From Labilibaculum sp. K2S (GTDB taxonomy: Bacteria; Bacteroidota; Bacteroidia; Bacteroidales; Marinifilaceae), in NCBI RefSeq assembly GCF_030372765.1, contig NZ_JAUCMW010000001.1, forward strand, positions 1-64,000: a stretch of DNA of 64,000 nucleotides, read 5' to 3'. Of the stretch, positions 34,304 through 44,500 are shown one piece after another. The notes under the pieces are model-generated. The model worked only from the letters and a program-made list of their open reading frames with translations. It made no database searches and was not told the origin of the DNA. A program made the translations under genes and the position numbers. How positions within the stretch are numbered: the first letter of the stretch is position 1; each line of letters opens with the position of its first letter.

Positions 34304-34708
34304 ATGGACGAAGAAAAGCCTGAGTTTGGTAATGGAAGAATACTGTTGGTAGAGGACGATTTTGTGAATGGTAAAATTATATCCCGTTTGTTGGAAATGG
34401 ATAATATTCCTACCGATTGGGTGAAAAATGGTCGGGAGGCTCTTGATTTTTATCAGAAAAATAAAGAATCTGTTCTAATGGTGTTTATGGATTTGCAAAT
34501 GCCAATAATAGATGGTTATCAGGCAACCGTTGCATTGCGGGAGAATGGGTTCGACAGGCCGATTATTGCTATGACAGCAAATGCTTTTTCGGATGACCAT
34601 GTGAAATCTGCTGAAGCAGGTATGGACGATTTTATTATGAAACCAGTTTCAAAAATGGAATTGTTTATGATGGTTGAAAAGTGGATGAAGCGGGAAAGAA
34701 AGAAATAA
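34304..34708 (+). CDS. Stand-alone response-regulator receiver
   Basis: The 134-residue protein is a single receiver domain: VEDD acidic pocket (16-19), phosphoacceptor Asp63 in FMDLQMPIIDG, AMTANAFSDD and the switch Lys in MKPVSK. The MDLQMPxxDG and ALTANA-type motifs are those of receivers found in hybrid sensor kinases. It has no output domain and probably shuttles phosphate or binds a partner. Its kinase is not in the neighbourhood. Confidence 0.88.
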   Translation: MDEEKPEFGNGRILLVEDDFVNGKIISRLLEMDNIPTDWVKNGREALDFYQKNKESVLMVFMDLQMPIIDGYQATVALRENGFDRPIIAMTANAFSDDHVKSAEAGMDDFIMKPVSKMELFMMVEKWMKRERKK

Positions 34709-34810
34709 AAATTATATTACAGAATAAATTGTTTGGTTCCTTAGAATCAGGAATCTGATTTTTTGTAAAATATTCAAGAATATATAGCCTTAAAACAAGA
34801 GGAGTAAAGC

Positions 34811-37174
34811 ATGATAGTTTGTATAGCTGAGAAACCAAGTGTAGCACGTGAAATTGCCCTAATACTAGGTGCCAAAAGTAAAAAAGATGGATATTACGAA
34901 GGAAACGGATATCAAATATCGTGGACTTTTGGTCATCTGTGCGGCTTGAAAGAACCTCATGAATACGATCTAAATTGGAAATACTGGCATTTAAATGATT
35001 TGCCAATTATTCCTCCGCGTTTTGGAATTCGGGTTATTCCCGATAAAGGAGTTCAGAAACAATTTGATATTCTTAAAAAGTTAATTGCCAATGCTACCGA
35101 AGTGATAAACTGCGGTGATGCCGGGATAGAAGGGGAAGTGATTCAACGGTGGGTTTTGCACAAAGCTAAGTGTAAGGTTCCCGTTAAAAGACTTTGGATT
35201 TCATCTTTAACCGAAGAGGCTATTCGCGAGGGGTTTAATAATTTACGTGACAGCAAGGAGTTCGATAAATTATATGCTGCAGGATCATCAAGATCGATTG
35301 GCGACTGGTTATTGGGGATTAATGCAACACGACTTTACACGCTAAAATACGCGAATGGAAAGTCGGTACTTTCAATAGGCCGGGTACAAACACCTACCTT
35401 GGCTCTAATTGTAAATCGCCAAAAAGAGATTGATAATTTTATTCCTCAAACTTATTGGGAGCTAAAAACCACTTATCGTGATGTGAGTTTTGCGGCAACT
35501 CATGGTCGGTTTGAACAAAAAGAGCAAGGAGTTGAGTTTCTTGATAAAATTAATTCGGAGCCATTCGAAATTGTTTCTGTTGAGAAAAAGAGTGGAACAG
35601 AACTCCCCCCCAGATTATATGATTTAACCTCACTGCAGGTAGATTGTAACCGTAAACTGGGTTTTTCGGCAGAAGATACGCTGCGAATGATTCAAAGTTT
35701 GTACGAGAAGAAACTAACCACTTACCCAAGAGTTGATACAACTTACCTTACAGATGATTTGTATAAAAAGATCCCCGGGATACTTCAAAAACTAACATCG
35801 TTTAGTGAATTTACCGAACCTCTTTTAAAAGCCAAAATTAAAAAATCGAAGAAAGTTTTTGATGATAAAAAGGTGACCGATCACCATGCCATTATTCCTA
35901 CAGGAGTTGTGCCGGGGACTTTGTCGTATGATGAGAAACAGGTTTACGACATTGTTACCCGACGGTTTATTTCGGTATTCTATCCAGATTGTAAAGTGAG
36001 TAATACCACCGTTTTGGGAAAGGTGACCACCATAGATTTTAAAGCAACAGGGAAACAGATTTTGGAACCAGGATGGCGAGTTTTATATGCTAAAGACGGT
36101 AATATTGGCGATGGAGTTATTCTTCCTAATTTTGTAAAAGGGGAGAGCGGAGAACATACTCCCGATTTGGCTGAGAAGCAGACACAAGCTCCAAAATATT
36201 ATTCGGAAGCAACATTGCTTCGTGCCATGGAAACTGCAGGAAAACAGGTTGATGATGACGAATTAAGGGATTTAATGAAAGAAAATGGAATTGGCCGTCC
36301 TTCTACCCGGGCGAATATTATTGAGACTCTGTTTAAAAGAAAGTACATTAAAAGAGACAAGAAACGACTTGAGGCCACCGTTACCGGCATTCAGTTAATT
36401 GATACGATTCAGAATGAACTGCTGAAATCGGCAGAACTAACCGGACAATGGGAAAAGAAACTTCGGGAAATTGAACTGGGCAACTACGAAGTGAATCAGT
36501 TTATGGCCGAACTGAAAAATATGGTTGTAGGAATTGTCTGGGACGTAAAATCGCGGAAAAACATCAGTCAAATTGAAGTGATTGATGAGGAGAAGGAAAA
36601 AGAAAAAGAAAAGAAAAAAGCGAAGGTAAAACCAGCAACCAAGAAGGAATTAACTTGTCCTAAATGCGGAGAAGGGAAGATTTTAAAAGGCAATAATGCC
36701 TGGGGATGCTCCAATTGGGGAAATGGATGTAAAATTCTCATTCCTTTCGAATTTGAAGGAAAGAAATTAACCGACAAGCAGGTTGAGGCATTGGTGCTGA
36801 AAAAAATAACGCCCAAAATTAAGGGATTCGAAATTGATGGGAAAAAGCAAAATGGACAACTAGGCTTAACACCCGATTTCAGTATCGAATTTATAGCCGA
36901 GGAAGCTGAAGCATGGACTTGCCCGGTTTGTAAAACGGGTACACTCTTAAAGGGGAATGCTGCCTATGGTTGTTCCAACTACCGAAACGGCTGCAAGTTT
37001 ATTGTTCCTTTTGTATTTATGAATAAAAAACTGAGCGAAGCCCAAATAAAATCATTGGCCACTCAAGGAAAAACGCCATTAATTAAAGGTTTTAAAGATC
37101 CACAATCTCAGGAAGTTGTTGATGGCAAATTAATTTTGGATAATCAGGGACAGATTATTTTTGGGAAGCAGTAA
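34811..37174 (+). CDS. topB: DNA topoisomerase III
   Basis: The 787-residue type IA topoisomerase has a TOPRIM domain (MIVCIAEKPSVAREIA, then NCGDAGIEGEVIQRW with the acidic metal triad), a central domain with SIGRVQTPTLALIV and the active-site Tyr in TTYPRVDTTYLT, and two C-terminal zinc-ribbon modules (CPKCGEGKILKGNNAWGCSNW and CPVCKTGTLLKGNAAYGCSNY). It relaxes and decatenates DNA through single-strand passage. It has no obvious mobile-element context, so it is probably the chromosomal copy. Confidence 0.95.
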   Translation: MIVCIAEKPSVAREIALILGAKSKKDGYYEGNGYQISWTFGHLCGLKEPHEYDLNWKYWHLNDLPIIPPRFGIRVIPDKGVQKQFDILKKLIANATEVINCGDAGIEGEVIQRWVLHKAKCKVPVKRLWISSLTEEAIREGFNNLRDSKEFDKLYAAGSSRSIGDWLLGINATRLYTLKYANGKSVLSIGRVQTPTLALIVNRQKEIDNFIPQTYWELKTTYRDVSFAATHGRFEQKEQGVEFLDKINSEPFEIVSVEKKSGTELPPRLYDLTSLQVDCNRKLGFSAEDTLRMIQSLYEKKLTTYPRVDTTYLTDDLYKKIPGILQKLTSFSEFTEPLLKAKIKKSKKVFDDKKVTDHHAIIPTGVVPGTLSYDEKQVYDIVTRRFISVFYPDCKVSNTTVLGKVTTIDFKATGKQILEPGWRVLYAKDGNIGDGVILPNFVKGESGEHTPDLAEKQTQAPKYYSEATLLRAMETAGKQVDDDELRDLMKENGIGRPSTRANIIETLFKRKYIKRDKKRLEATVTGIQLIDTIQNELLKSAELTGQWEKKLREIELGNYEVNQFMAELKNMVVGIVWDVKSRKNISQIEVIDEEKEKEKEKKKAKVKPATKKELTCPKCGEGKILKGNNAWGCSNWGNGCKILIPFEFEGKKLTDKQVEALVLKKITPKIKGFEIDGKKQNGQLGLTPDFSIEFIAEEAEAWTCPVCKTGTLLKGNAAYGCSNYRNGCKFIVPFVFMNKKLSEAQIKSLATQGKTPLIKGFKDPQSQEVVDGKLILDNQGQIIFGKQ

Positions 37175-37275
37175 TTGATCAATATTTTTATTGTGGCAGA
37201 AAATTCTGAAGGTGTAATTTAAGTGTTTACCTATTTATTTATGATATTGTGAACATTCCATCAAAATAGAATTTT

Positions 37276-37693
37276 TCAATTTTTTTTGGCAAAAGAGAAT
37301 GCTAATCCATATGCTCTTTCAGGAGCTAATTTCCATTTAATATTATAGTTAACTATTCATAAATGTTGAAAATTTCTTATTCGTTAGGCTGTCTAAGTTC
37401 ATTAATTTATCAAGATAATCTTGATAAATAATTTTTGATTTAAAGAACTCTTTTCCATTATTATTCTCAGGAATACAATCAACGCATTGAATTGTATCAA
37501 GTGAATTATTCACTAAAAATTCTAAATTACCTGCTTCAATAGCTGTGGCAAATTTTATCCATATACTATCCGCAACAGAAATATTTGAAGAATATGAACA
37601 AGCTAGTAATAATTGAATTATTAAAATTGATGTAAGTATTTTGAAATAGAGAATCATAGTGTTCTTGTAATAATCAATTTTAAAATATTTCAC
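37276..37693 (-). pseudogene. Small lipoprotein gene interrupted by a frameshift
   Basis: The open frame 37693-37349 (114 codons; ATG 37657 is a better start, giving a lipobox LLLAC) stops at STFMNS. One frame over, without a stop, the sequence continues VNYNIKWKLAPERAYGLAF and ends with SFAKKN at 37276. The added residues have a protein-like composition with no breaks for 25 codons. The gap is at about 37351-37354 and needs one base removed or two added. It could be a real pseudogene or a sequencing error. The intact product would be a small lipoprotein of unknown function. Confidence 0.6.
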
Positions 37694-38200
37694 CTACTTC
37701 GCCTCCTTATACTTCTTTGGATACTCGTAAAAAGCCAATTTGCCTGTTCTAACCTCAATATCGGACCATTTGTCAATTTGAAAATCGATACCAATTACTG
37801 TGCAGGTTGGAACATTGTGATAGAATTCTTCAGTTAGGTTAAAAGCTAAATATTCAATGCTGGGGTTGTGCCCAACCACCATAACTGTTTCATTCTCTTT
37901 TCCCAATTTATCGAGTAAGCCTAGAAATTGATTGGTTGTAAAACCATCATACAAGTCATCAATCTGTTCAATCCTATCGATTGGATATTGTAACACATCT
38001 GCAAAAAGCAAAGTAGTCTCAATAGCCCTGTTAGCCGGACTTGAAATTATCAAATCAGGAATAATATTCTTTAAAAGCAGCTTGTTGGCAATCAATTTGG
38101 AATCATTTATGCCTTTATTAACCAAGCTACGCTGATAGTCTGAAATGTCGTATCGAATAACTTCTGTTTTAGCATGTCTTACAAGAATAAGTTGTTTCAT
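37694..38200 (-). CDS. SixA-like histidine phosphatase
   Basis: The 168-residue protein is a branch-1 histidine phosphatase. The catalytic RHAK (LVRHAKTEV, with His8) contains the phosphoacceptor. SSPANRAIETTLLF and VVGHNPSIE provide the other Arg and His of the active site. SixA-type enzymes dephosphorylate protein phosphohistidines. It lies just downstream of ppk1, separated by 31 nt, so a functional link to phosphate metabolism is possible. Confidence 0.85.
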   Translation of the reverse strand: MKQLILVRHAKTEVIRYDISDYQRSLVNKGINDSKLIANKLLLKNIIPDLIISSPANRAIETTLLFADVLQYPIDRIEQIDDLYDGFTTNQFLGLLDKLGKENETVMVVGHNPSIEYLAFNLTEEFYHNVPTCTVIGIDFQIDKWSDIEVRTGKLAFYEYPKKYKEAK

Positions 38201-38231
38201 TGGGTTTAGTTTGGATTAGAATAATGCAAGC

Positions 38232-40343
38232 TTACACGGAATCTTTCGCGGCTCGGTTTTTTCTCGATTTGCTCGCTGTTTCTTTTTTGTTTAAGTAAGC
38301 GAAAATTTCCTTCTGCGATTGAATTTTCTTTACTTTCCCATTGATTGGAATGGGCAGGTTGTTCAACTTTCCGTCTAATATTCGGGCACTAATATTATCA
38401 TTAAGTTGTATATTTAAAATATCAATCAGTTCTTTTTTTATTTTCTTATCCTGAATCGGAAAAGCACATTCAATTCGTCGGTGTAAATTTCGATTCATCC
38501 AATCGGCCGATGACAGATACAAAAGTTCTTCTCCCAAATTATGAAAATAGAAGATTCTTCCGTGCTCCAGAAATTGATCGACAATACGAATAATCCGAAT
38601 GTTTTTTGCGTATGTTTTGTTTGGTTTCAGACAACAAATTCCCCGAATAATAAGGTCAATTTTCACTCCATTTTCACTGGCTTCATATAATTTGGTGATC
38701 ATATCACGTTCCTGAAGGCCATTCATTTTCAGAATGATATAGCCTTTGTGTCCTTTTTTTACATTCTGAATTTCCTGATCAATTAATTCAAGTAAGCTTC
38801 TTCTCAAGTTAAATCGTCCAACCAAAAGTTTTCTAAACTCATATCCTTCAGTTTGGTTTTCAAGATAATCGAAGAGTTGTTTTAATTCAGTGATTATTAC
38901 TTCATTCGAAGTCAGTAAACCGTGGTCTGAATAAATTTTAGCTGTTTTCTCGTTGAAATTTCCTGTACTTAAAAAGGCATAATCTTTTTTATCCCCTTTA
39001 CGCAATACCAAAGCTAGTTTGGCATGAACTTTTAGGCCGGGAATACTGTCAATAATTTTTACGCCGGCTTTTCGCATTTCATTTGCCGATCTAAGATTGG
39101 CTTCTTCATCGAAGCGGGCTTTAACTTCAACAAAAACAGTCACTTTTTTACCGTTTAATGCTGCGTTAATTAATGCATTTACAACGGCCGAATTATCAGC
39201 AACCCGATATTGAGTCGCTTTAATTTCTACAACTTTCGGATCGACTGCAGCTTCGTTTAAAAATCGAATTACATATTCGTACGACTGATAAGGAAAATGA
39301 AGAATCTGATCTTTTACCCGAATGGTTTTAAAAACAGATTTATTACCCTGCAAATCATCCACCTTTAATGGGTGAAACGATTCCGCTTCCAGTTCAGGAT
39401 ATTTTGGATTTGGAAAACCAAAAAAATCCTGAAAATTATGATATCGGGCTCCTTTTACCATGTCATTGTTTTGCAGGTTAAAGGAGTCTTTTAAAAATTT
39501 CAGAAAATCCTTAGGGATCGACGCATCATATAAAAAGCGTGAAGGAGAACCTGTTTCCCGTTTTTTCAAACTGTTCTCAATTATTTTAATTAAATCGCCT
39601 GAATATTCATCTTCAATCAGCAAATCCGCATCGCGGCTAAGCTTAAAACTGTAGCTGGAATCAATCTTGTAACCAGGAAACAATAGCTTCATGCGAAGTT
39701 TAATAATGTCGTCTAAAAACATGATGAAGTGTTTACCATCCTTATCAGGCAATTCAATAAAGCGAGGGAAACGATGACTAGGAACTTTTATAATCGCATA
39801 TCGGGAACGACGGGATTTAGGAGCTCTGTCTTCCTCTTCTTTTTTGCTTTTTTTAAACAATTTAACCGCAATATAAATCACGTTATTTTGAAGAAATGGC
39901 TGAATCTGCTTTTTTAATAATAGTATAGGTTGAACATGAGGCAACAAATTATCAAGAAAAAAATTTTTTACGAACTGATGATGCTCATCGCATAAGGTTT
40001 GATCTCGTATTAGAACAATGTCTTCTTCCTCCAATGCCGGAATAATTTCCTGCGTAAAAATATTTCCAAATTCATTCTGCTGACGGTCAACTTCAGCGTT
40101 GATATTTTTCAATATAGCATCAGGATTTTCTCTCAGAATATCTTTGTCTTCGGCAGGCAATTCGGTAAACCGTTTGTAGGTTCCCAGGCGCACACGATAA
40201 AACTCATCGAGGTTTGATGAATAAATAGCTAAAAATTTGATTCTCTCGTATAGTGGAAGGCTTGTATTCGAAGCCTCGAGTAATACTCTTTTATTGAAGG
40301 ATAACCAACTTAAATCTCTATTTAGGAACTGATGTTTTTGCAT
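38232..40343 (-). CDS. ppk1: Polyphosphate kinase 1
   Basis: The 703-residue enzyme makes polyphosphate from ATP. Family features: the N-terminal NRDLSWLSFNKRVL, YSSNLDEFYRVRLG, the HFPYQSYE loop, KATQYRV, and the autophosphorylated His in LKVHAKLALVLRK; a second conserved region reads NRNLHRRIECAFPI. The length is normal. It is the first gene of a unit with the SixA-like phosphatase gene. It may also include the frameshifted lipoprotein gene. Confidence 0.96.
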   Translation of the reverse strand: MQKHQFLNRDLSWLSFNKRVLLEASNTSLPLYERIKFLAIYSSNLDEFYRVRLGTYKRFTELPAEDKDILRENPDAILKNINAEVDRQQNEFGNIFTQEIIPALEEEDIVLIRDQTLCDEHHQFVKNFFLDNLLPHVQPILLLKKQIQPFLQNNVIYIAVKLFKKSKKEEEDRAPKSRRSRYAIIKVPSHRFPRFIELPDKDGKHFIMFLDDIIKLRMKLLFPGYKIDSSYSFKLSRDADLLIEDEYSGDLIKIIENSLKKRETGSPSRFLYDASIPKDFLKFLKDSFNLQNNDMVKGARYHNFQDFFGFPNPKYPELEAESFHPLKVDDLQGNKSVFKTIRVKDQILHFPYQSYEYVIRFLNEAAVDPKVVEIKATQYRVADNSAVVNALINAALNGKKVTVFVEVKARFDEEANLRSANEMRKAGVKIIDSIPGLKVHAKLALVLRKGDKKDYAFLSTGNFNEKTAKIYSDHGLLTSNEVIITELKQLFDYLENQTEGYEFRKLLVGRFNLRRSLLELIDQEIQNVKKGHKGYIILKMNGLQERDMITKLYEASENGVKIDLIIRGICCLKPNKTYAKNIRIIRIVDQFLEHGRIFYFHNLGEELLYLSSADWMNRNLHRRIECAFPIQDKKIKKELIDILNIQLNDNISARILDGKLNNLPIPINGKVKKIQSQKEIFAYLNKKETASKSRKNRAAKDSV

Positions 40344-40480
40344 ATGATGATTGACTAAGGACTATTTATCTGCTTAGATAAAATTAATCATTTTTTTGTT
40401 TTCATAGCAATCAATCCCAGCTAATACGAGCAGATTTAGAGAATGGGTATTTTTCGTCAGCGAATGATCGTTCAGATTTG

Positions 40481-40948
40481 CTAATTTTTAGTTGTGGAAA
40501 TTGTTACGTTGGCATAGGTTAGATTCTTGAAAAAATTGGAGTACGCATCGTCTTTTTTAATTGACATTTTATGCTTTACGCCATTGGTGAATTCAAAGGC
40601 TAATTTGGCATTCGTTCTCGATTCCCTAATGCGGATCATTTTTATTTCACGGAATGAAAACTCTTTGCCATCCATTGTTTTAGTCTCTTTATATTTAAAA
40701 ATTGTAACAATCGTAAGAACAAGGCTGATTACAAGGATCGATAAGAAAAAAAACATTTCGTAGTTCGCTTCATCTCTATGTGCACAGTAAAGATTTAGAG
40801 AATTGGATATGATTAATATTGGAATAAGAATAACAGGCACGGCAAAACTAAAAAGATTCTTTTGGAAGCTTAGTTTGGTGTAAGAGAAAAAGATATGACC
40901 GTTAAATGAGAACCTTGCTTTTACGGACTGATGATTAGTGGTGTTCAT
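40481..40948 (-). CDS. Two-TM membrane protein of unknown function
   Basis: The 155-residue protein has hydrophobic segments at about 35-52 and 65-87 (FFFLSILVISLVLTIVTIF). The soluble C-terminal part (about 90-150) is KEFSFREIKMIRIRESRTNAKLAFEF, which resembles a PH-like (bPH) domain by pattern, but this is only a guess. No family name is assigned. Confidence 0.55.
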   Translation of the reverse strand: MNTTNHQSVKARFSFNGHIFFSYTKLSFQKNLFSFAVPVILIPILIISNSLNLYCAHRDEANYEMFFFLSILVISLVLTIVTIFKYKETKTMDGKEFSFREIKMIRIRESRTNAKLAFEFTNGVKHKMSIKKDDAYSNFFKNLTYANVTISTTKN

Positions 40949-41322
40949 TCTTTTGCCTAATTGTGAAATGTAATTGGTTTTTGTGTTATGTTCATGTAAA
41001 TATATAAAAATATTACAATATGGGATTAATTATATTTAGTGTATTATTTATTCTGATTGTTTGATTGTTGAAAAAATAGCTGTTAACTGTCTGATTGTTA
41101 AAAGGCACACGGTTTTTTCTTGTTTTGGTAAACTGAATTTAATAAAGAAGTGTAGGAGATACTCTTTAGAATGATTGTAATAATGGAATTGAATTTTGTT
41201 TGAAATGATGCTAAAACAAAACATGTCTTGTTTGTACAACCAATGATTTACCCAATTGAGAATACAAAATTCCCAAAAGCCTGTATATTTGTAATGGCGA
41301 TAAATTAAAAAAAAATATTGAA
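40949..41322. other. Intergenic region upstream of ywbE
   Basis: This 374-bp AT-rich region lies between the divergent genes for a two-TM protein and YwbE. A -7 box is at 41284. A minus-strand frame (41048-41338) lies here, but it overlaps the ywbE start and has an implausible composition. I see no other structure. Confidence 0.45.
41284..41291 (+). promoter_or_regulatory. -7 promoter box of ywbE
   Basis: TATATTTG matches TAnnTTTG, 31 nt upstream of the start codon. The -33 element is unclear. Confidence 0.45.
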
Positions 41323-41520
41323 ATGAAAGACGGAACAAAGAGGGCAGATATTCATCCAGGACTTGAGGTTCGAATTGTGCTGAAAGCAGATCAGCGATCA
41401 GGAAAGCTGACAGAAGGGGTTGTGAAAAAATTATTAACCAATTCGCATTTGCATCCGCATGGCATAAAGGTAATGCTTGAAGATGGGCAGGTTGGCCGTG
41501 TAAAGGAAATTATTGAATAA
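41323..41520 (+). CDS. YwbE-family protein
   Basis: The 65-residue protein matches the YwbE family throughout: RADIHPGLEVRIVLKADQRSGKLTEGVVKKLLTNS and HPHGIKVMLEDGQVGRVKEI. The family is a small cytosolic beta-barrel-like protein of unknown function, widespread in Firmicutes and Bacteroidetes. The length is normal for the family. It has its own -7 box and is followed by a palindromic repeat. Confidence 0.9.
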   Translation: MKDGTKRADIHPGLEVRIVLKADQRSGKLTEGVVKKLLTNSHLHPHGIKVMLEDGQVGRVKEIIE

Positions 41521-41530
41521 TTGTTGATTG

Positions 41531-41558
41531 GTAGAGGCGCGAGATTTTGCGCCTCTAC
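41531..41558. repeat. REP-like palindrome
   Basis: GTAGAGGCGC pairs perfectly with GCGCCTCTAC around an 8-nt loop. From memory, close variants of GTAGAGrCGC palindromes recur in intergenic DNA of Bacteroidota. It lies between convergent genes and may also terminate transcription, although it lacks a T run. Confidence 0.6.
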
Positions 41559-41566
41559 AATGTTAT

Positions 41567-44500
41567 CTACAAATTAAATTGTTTCAGGAATTTCGTTTTC
41601 TGAGATCGCGGACAGATAATATATGAATAAGGATTTTTCTTTAACGGATCTTTAAATTCACGTTTATCTTCTTTTGTTTCGTGCAGTATGGTATTGAATT
41701 CCTCGTTCGATGATCTTACAAACATTACTCCATGGTAATATTCGAAAAAGAACCATGTTGATTTATCAATTTCAAGATACATAGTAAGACGGTTACCACT
41801 TCGTTTTTTATCCAGCTCAATTTTACCTTTTATGCTTTTATTGATTTGCTTGTCATTAATATTTCCAATTCCAATTTCTCCAATTGATTGATAGGCCTTG
41901 GCTTCCTTATCCCATATAAAATCAAGATTGTTGAAATAAATAGTATGCAGCAGTTCATTGGGTAAATTTTTAAAAGTGCCGTTGTCGTCCATTTCGCGCA
42001 CGGCTAATTCGGCTCTTTTGCGACCCATTATTTCAGCGAGTTTTCTGGTATAGTTCTGTTTGTTGATGTTCGTACGTTTTAAATTGGCCTGATTAAAAGC
42101 TGCTTCCATAATCTTCATGGCCTGATCGTTCATGAAGAAATCCACCCCAAAAATCAAATCAAGAGTTACGATATCACTCGATAAATCGTGCTCAATTGCA
42201 CCGGTTGAAATCTGTTTTATTTGCCCAAGTTCGGCACCTAAATTAATTAAACCTTCTCCTCTCATATTACAATTGCCTGGATAGAAAGAAAGGATACTTC
42301 CGGTTGCGTCCATGTCTTGCAATTTGTCTTTTGGTGCAATTTGATAGGCCTGCAAATTAGGCTTGTAGGTTAAGAATCCTCTTGCTTCCAAAAGCACGTT
42401 ATCGGTGTAAAATATTCTGCGTGATAAAAACGATGAATAGATATGAATGGAATCATTCGTTAAGAAAAAGCTATTGTAAAGCATCAGGCTTTCATCATCA
42501 GTTACGTGCAAATCAACGGGAATATAAACTTCTTTCGGATCAATCTGTGAATTGAAATCAAGCCAATTGTCGCCAATGCTTTCACATTTGTTGTGAATTT
42601 TGGTCTGACCATTAAAGAAAAGTGATTTCTCACGTGCTTCCAGTCTTACTTTTCCTTTGTAGTCAAAGTCTGGACTTAAGCTAAACGATTTTTCTTCCGG
42701 CAAATTTCCCATGGCAATGGTTTGTCCGAGACTATCCACATCTATTACATCAAAAACCAGTTCCTGCTCACCTTCTTCCGCATCCACGTAGGTGTAACTA
42801 CCCGATCCGGAATAGGAGTTTTTGCTGTGAACATTAATGGTGGCATTAAAAATATTATGATATGAATTAAGGGTGTCGGCAAGTATTTTCGAGTTTCGAA
42901 GTGTTTGCATTAGTCCTCCTTTTTCAATGTTCACATCTCCCTTGTCGGGATATATTTTTGCATCAGCAACCGCCAGATCGCTTACATATTTTGCTTTAAT
43001 TGTATGGTCTGTGGAACTGTATCGTGCCAATGGGGTTAGAAAACTCAGGGAATCCTGTTTCAGACTTGTAGAAATAAATTTGTTATAGGCTGTTTTTGGT
43101 AAACTTTCCATTTTATCCTGTTGCCATAAGGCAGCCAAAGTGTTTTCATCCTTATTTCCGAACAAAAGCTCCTGTTGATCCATTTCCCAACCAAAACTAT
43201 TGATGTAGGCCATGTATTTGTTCGATGGAAACTCACTGTTGCTTCCTCCTGTTGTGCTTGTAAATTGCCCGGTTCTGCTGATAAAGTCGATATGTGCTCT
43301 AACATCTTTACTTTCGAAAGCATAGCCTTCTGTATCTGTGTTTTTCAGTTTAAAAACAGCTGTATCTGCAACAATTGTTTTAGGTGTATAGGTGAAATAA
43401 TCCGATTGAAGTTCCGCATTAACCAATTCCATATCACCAATTCCTGTAATTTCTGTTGGAGTAATTTTCAGCGTTCCGGCAAGAGTTGCCAGCTTTTTAT
43501 ACATGTCGATAGGTAAGGCCGTACTCTTCACATAAAGTTCTTCTTTGTACGGATACCATGTTGCAAAAATTTTCTCGCCGTTTACCTCAGGATTGTTCAT
43601 ATGCGAAGCCAGTTCCTTTAATTCGAAACTTTCGGCCTGAGTGGTCATAATTTCCGGTCTGAATACCAATTTTTCAGATTTTGTAATAGAGGTAAGGTAG
43701 TTTAGTGTTCCATCACCAATTAATCCTTCATTAGAAAGGTGTATCGTATCAGTAAAAGTTCCTTTCCCATAAACAGGCAGTCCTTCTTTAGGTGTTACGT
43801 GGTAGAATCCCAGCGAATTATCATCATTAATACTTAGAGTTTCTCTAAATGTTGGGAATATGCTGTCGGAAACAAAAGTTCCTTTTAACGAAATGTCTTC
43901 CTTTTTAAAGTCGTTTATATTGTTGATTGTGTATGGATCAACCTTGAAGTAGAAGTCTTCCTTTTTATAAGCTCCATCCTGAATTTTTTTGCTGTCGTAG
44001 TATACAAAACAAGAATCAGAACTATTAAAAATCGGATATTCAGCGTAGTTCTTCAATCCCGACTTATTGTTGGGATCATCAATTAATAAATTCCCTGTTA
44101 TTTTTTCCAGCACACTTCCCAATTGTGTTGTGTATCTTCTGCCATAGGTAGATAGTGAGTCAGTTACAATGTTTATTTGCAGGGAATCAATCAGGTCAAG
44201 GTCAATTTTGAACTTTTCGTAAGAGAAATTAAAATCCTTTCCATACATATCCAGTAAACCAGCCATTATTTTTCCGTCGAACTGGAAATCACGATTCTTT
44301 TTAAGTGTTATTTTCTGATGCTTCGGAAAGATCACCACATTTTGTGAATCACTTACAGCAATGTGTTTTACACCGTTAATATCCAAATTGTAACTCCCCA
44401 TTCGAAGAGTAGCATCATCTTCATTATTTTCCGTTTGTGTCGTAAATCGAATTACGTCGTAATCTTGTCGGCCCATTCCCGATTTAATGTAATCGGTAAG

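Noticed and set aside
34811-37174. TopB as a sign of an integrated conjugative element
   Set aside because: No tra, mob, integrase or attachment repeats were found near it; all neighbours look chromosomal.
41048-41338. 96-codon minus-strand frame upstream of ywbE
   Set aside because: It overlaps the ywbE start and promoter, and is unusually rich in Phe, Tyr and His from AT-rich DNA.
43175-43516. 113-codon plus-strand frame
   Set aside because: It is antisense to the 1490-residue protein gene, which is continuous across it.
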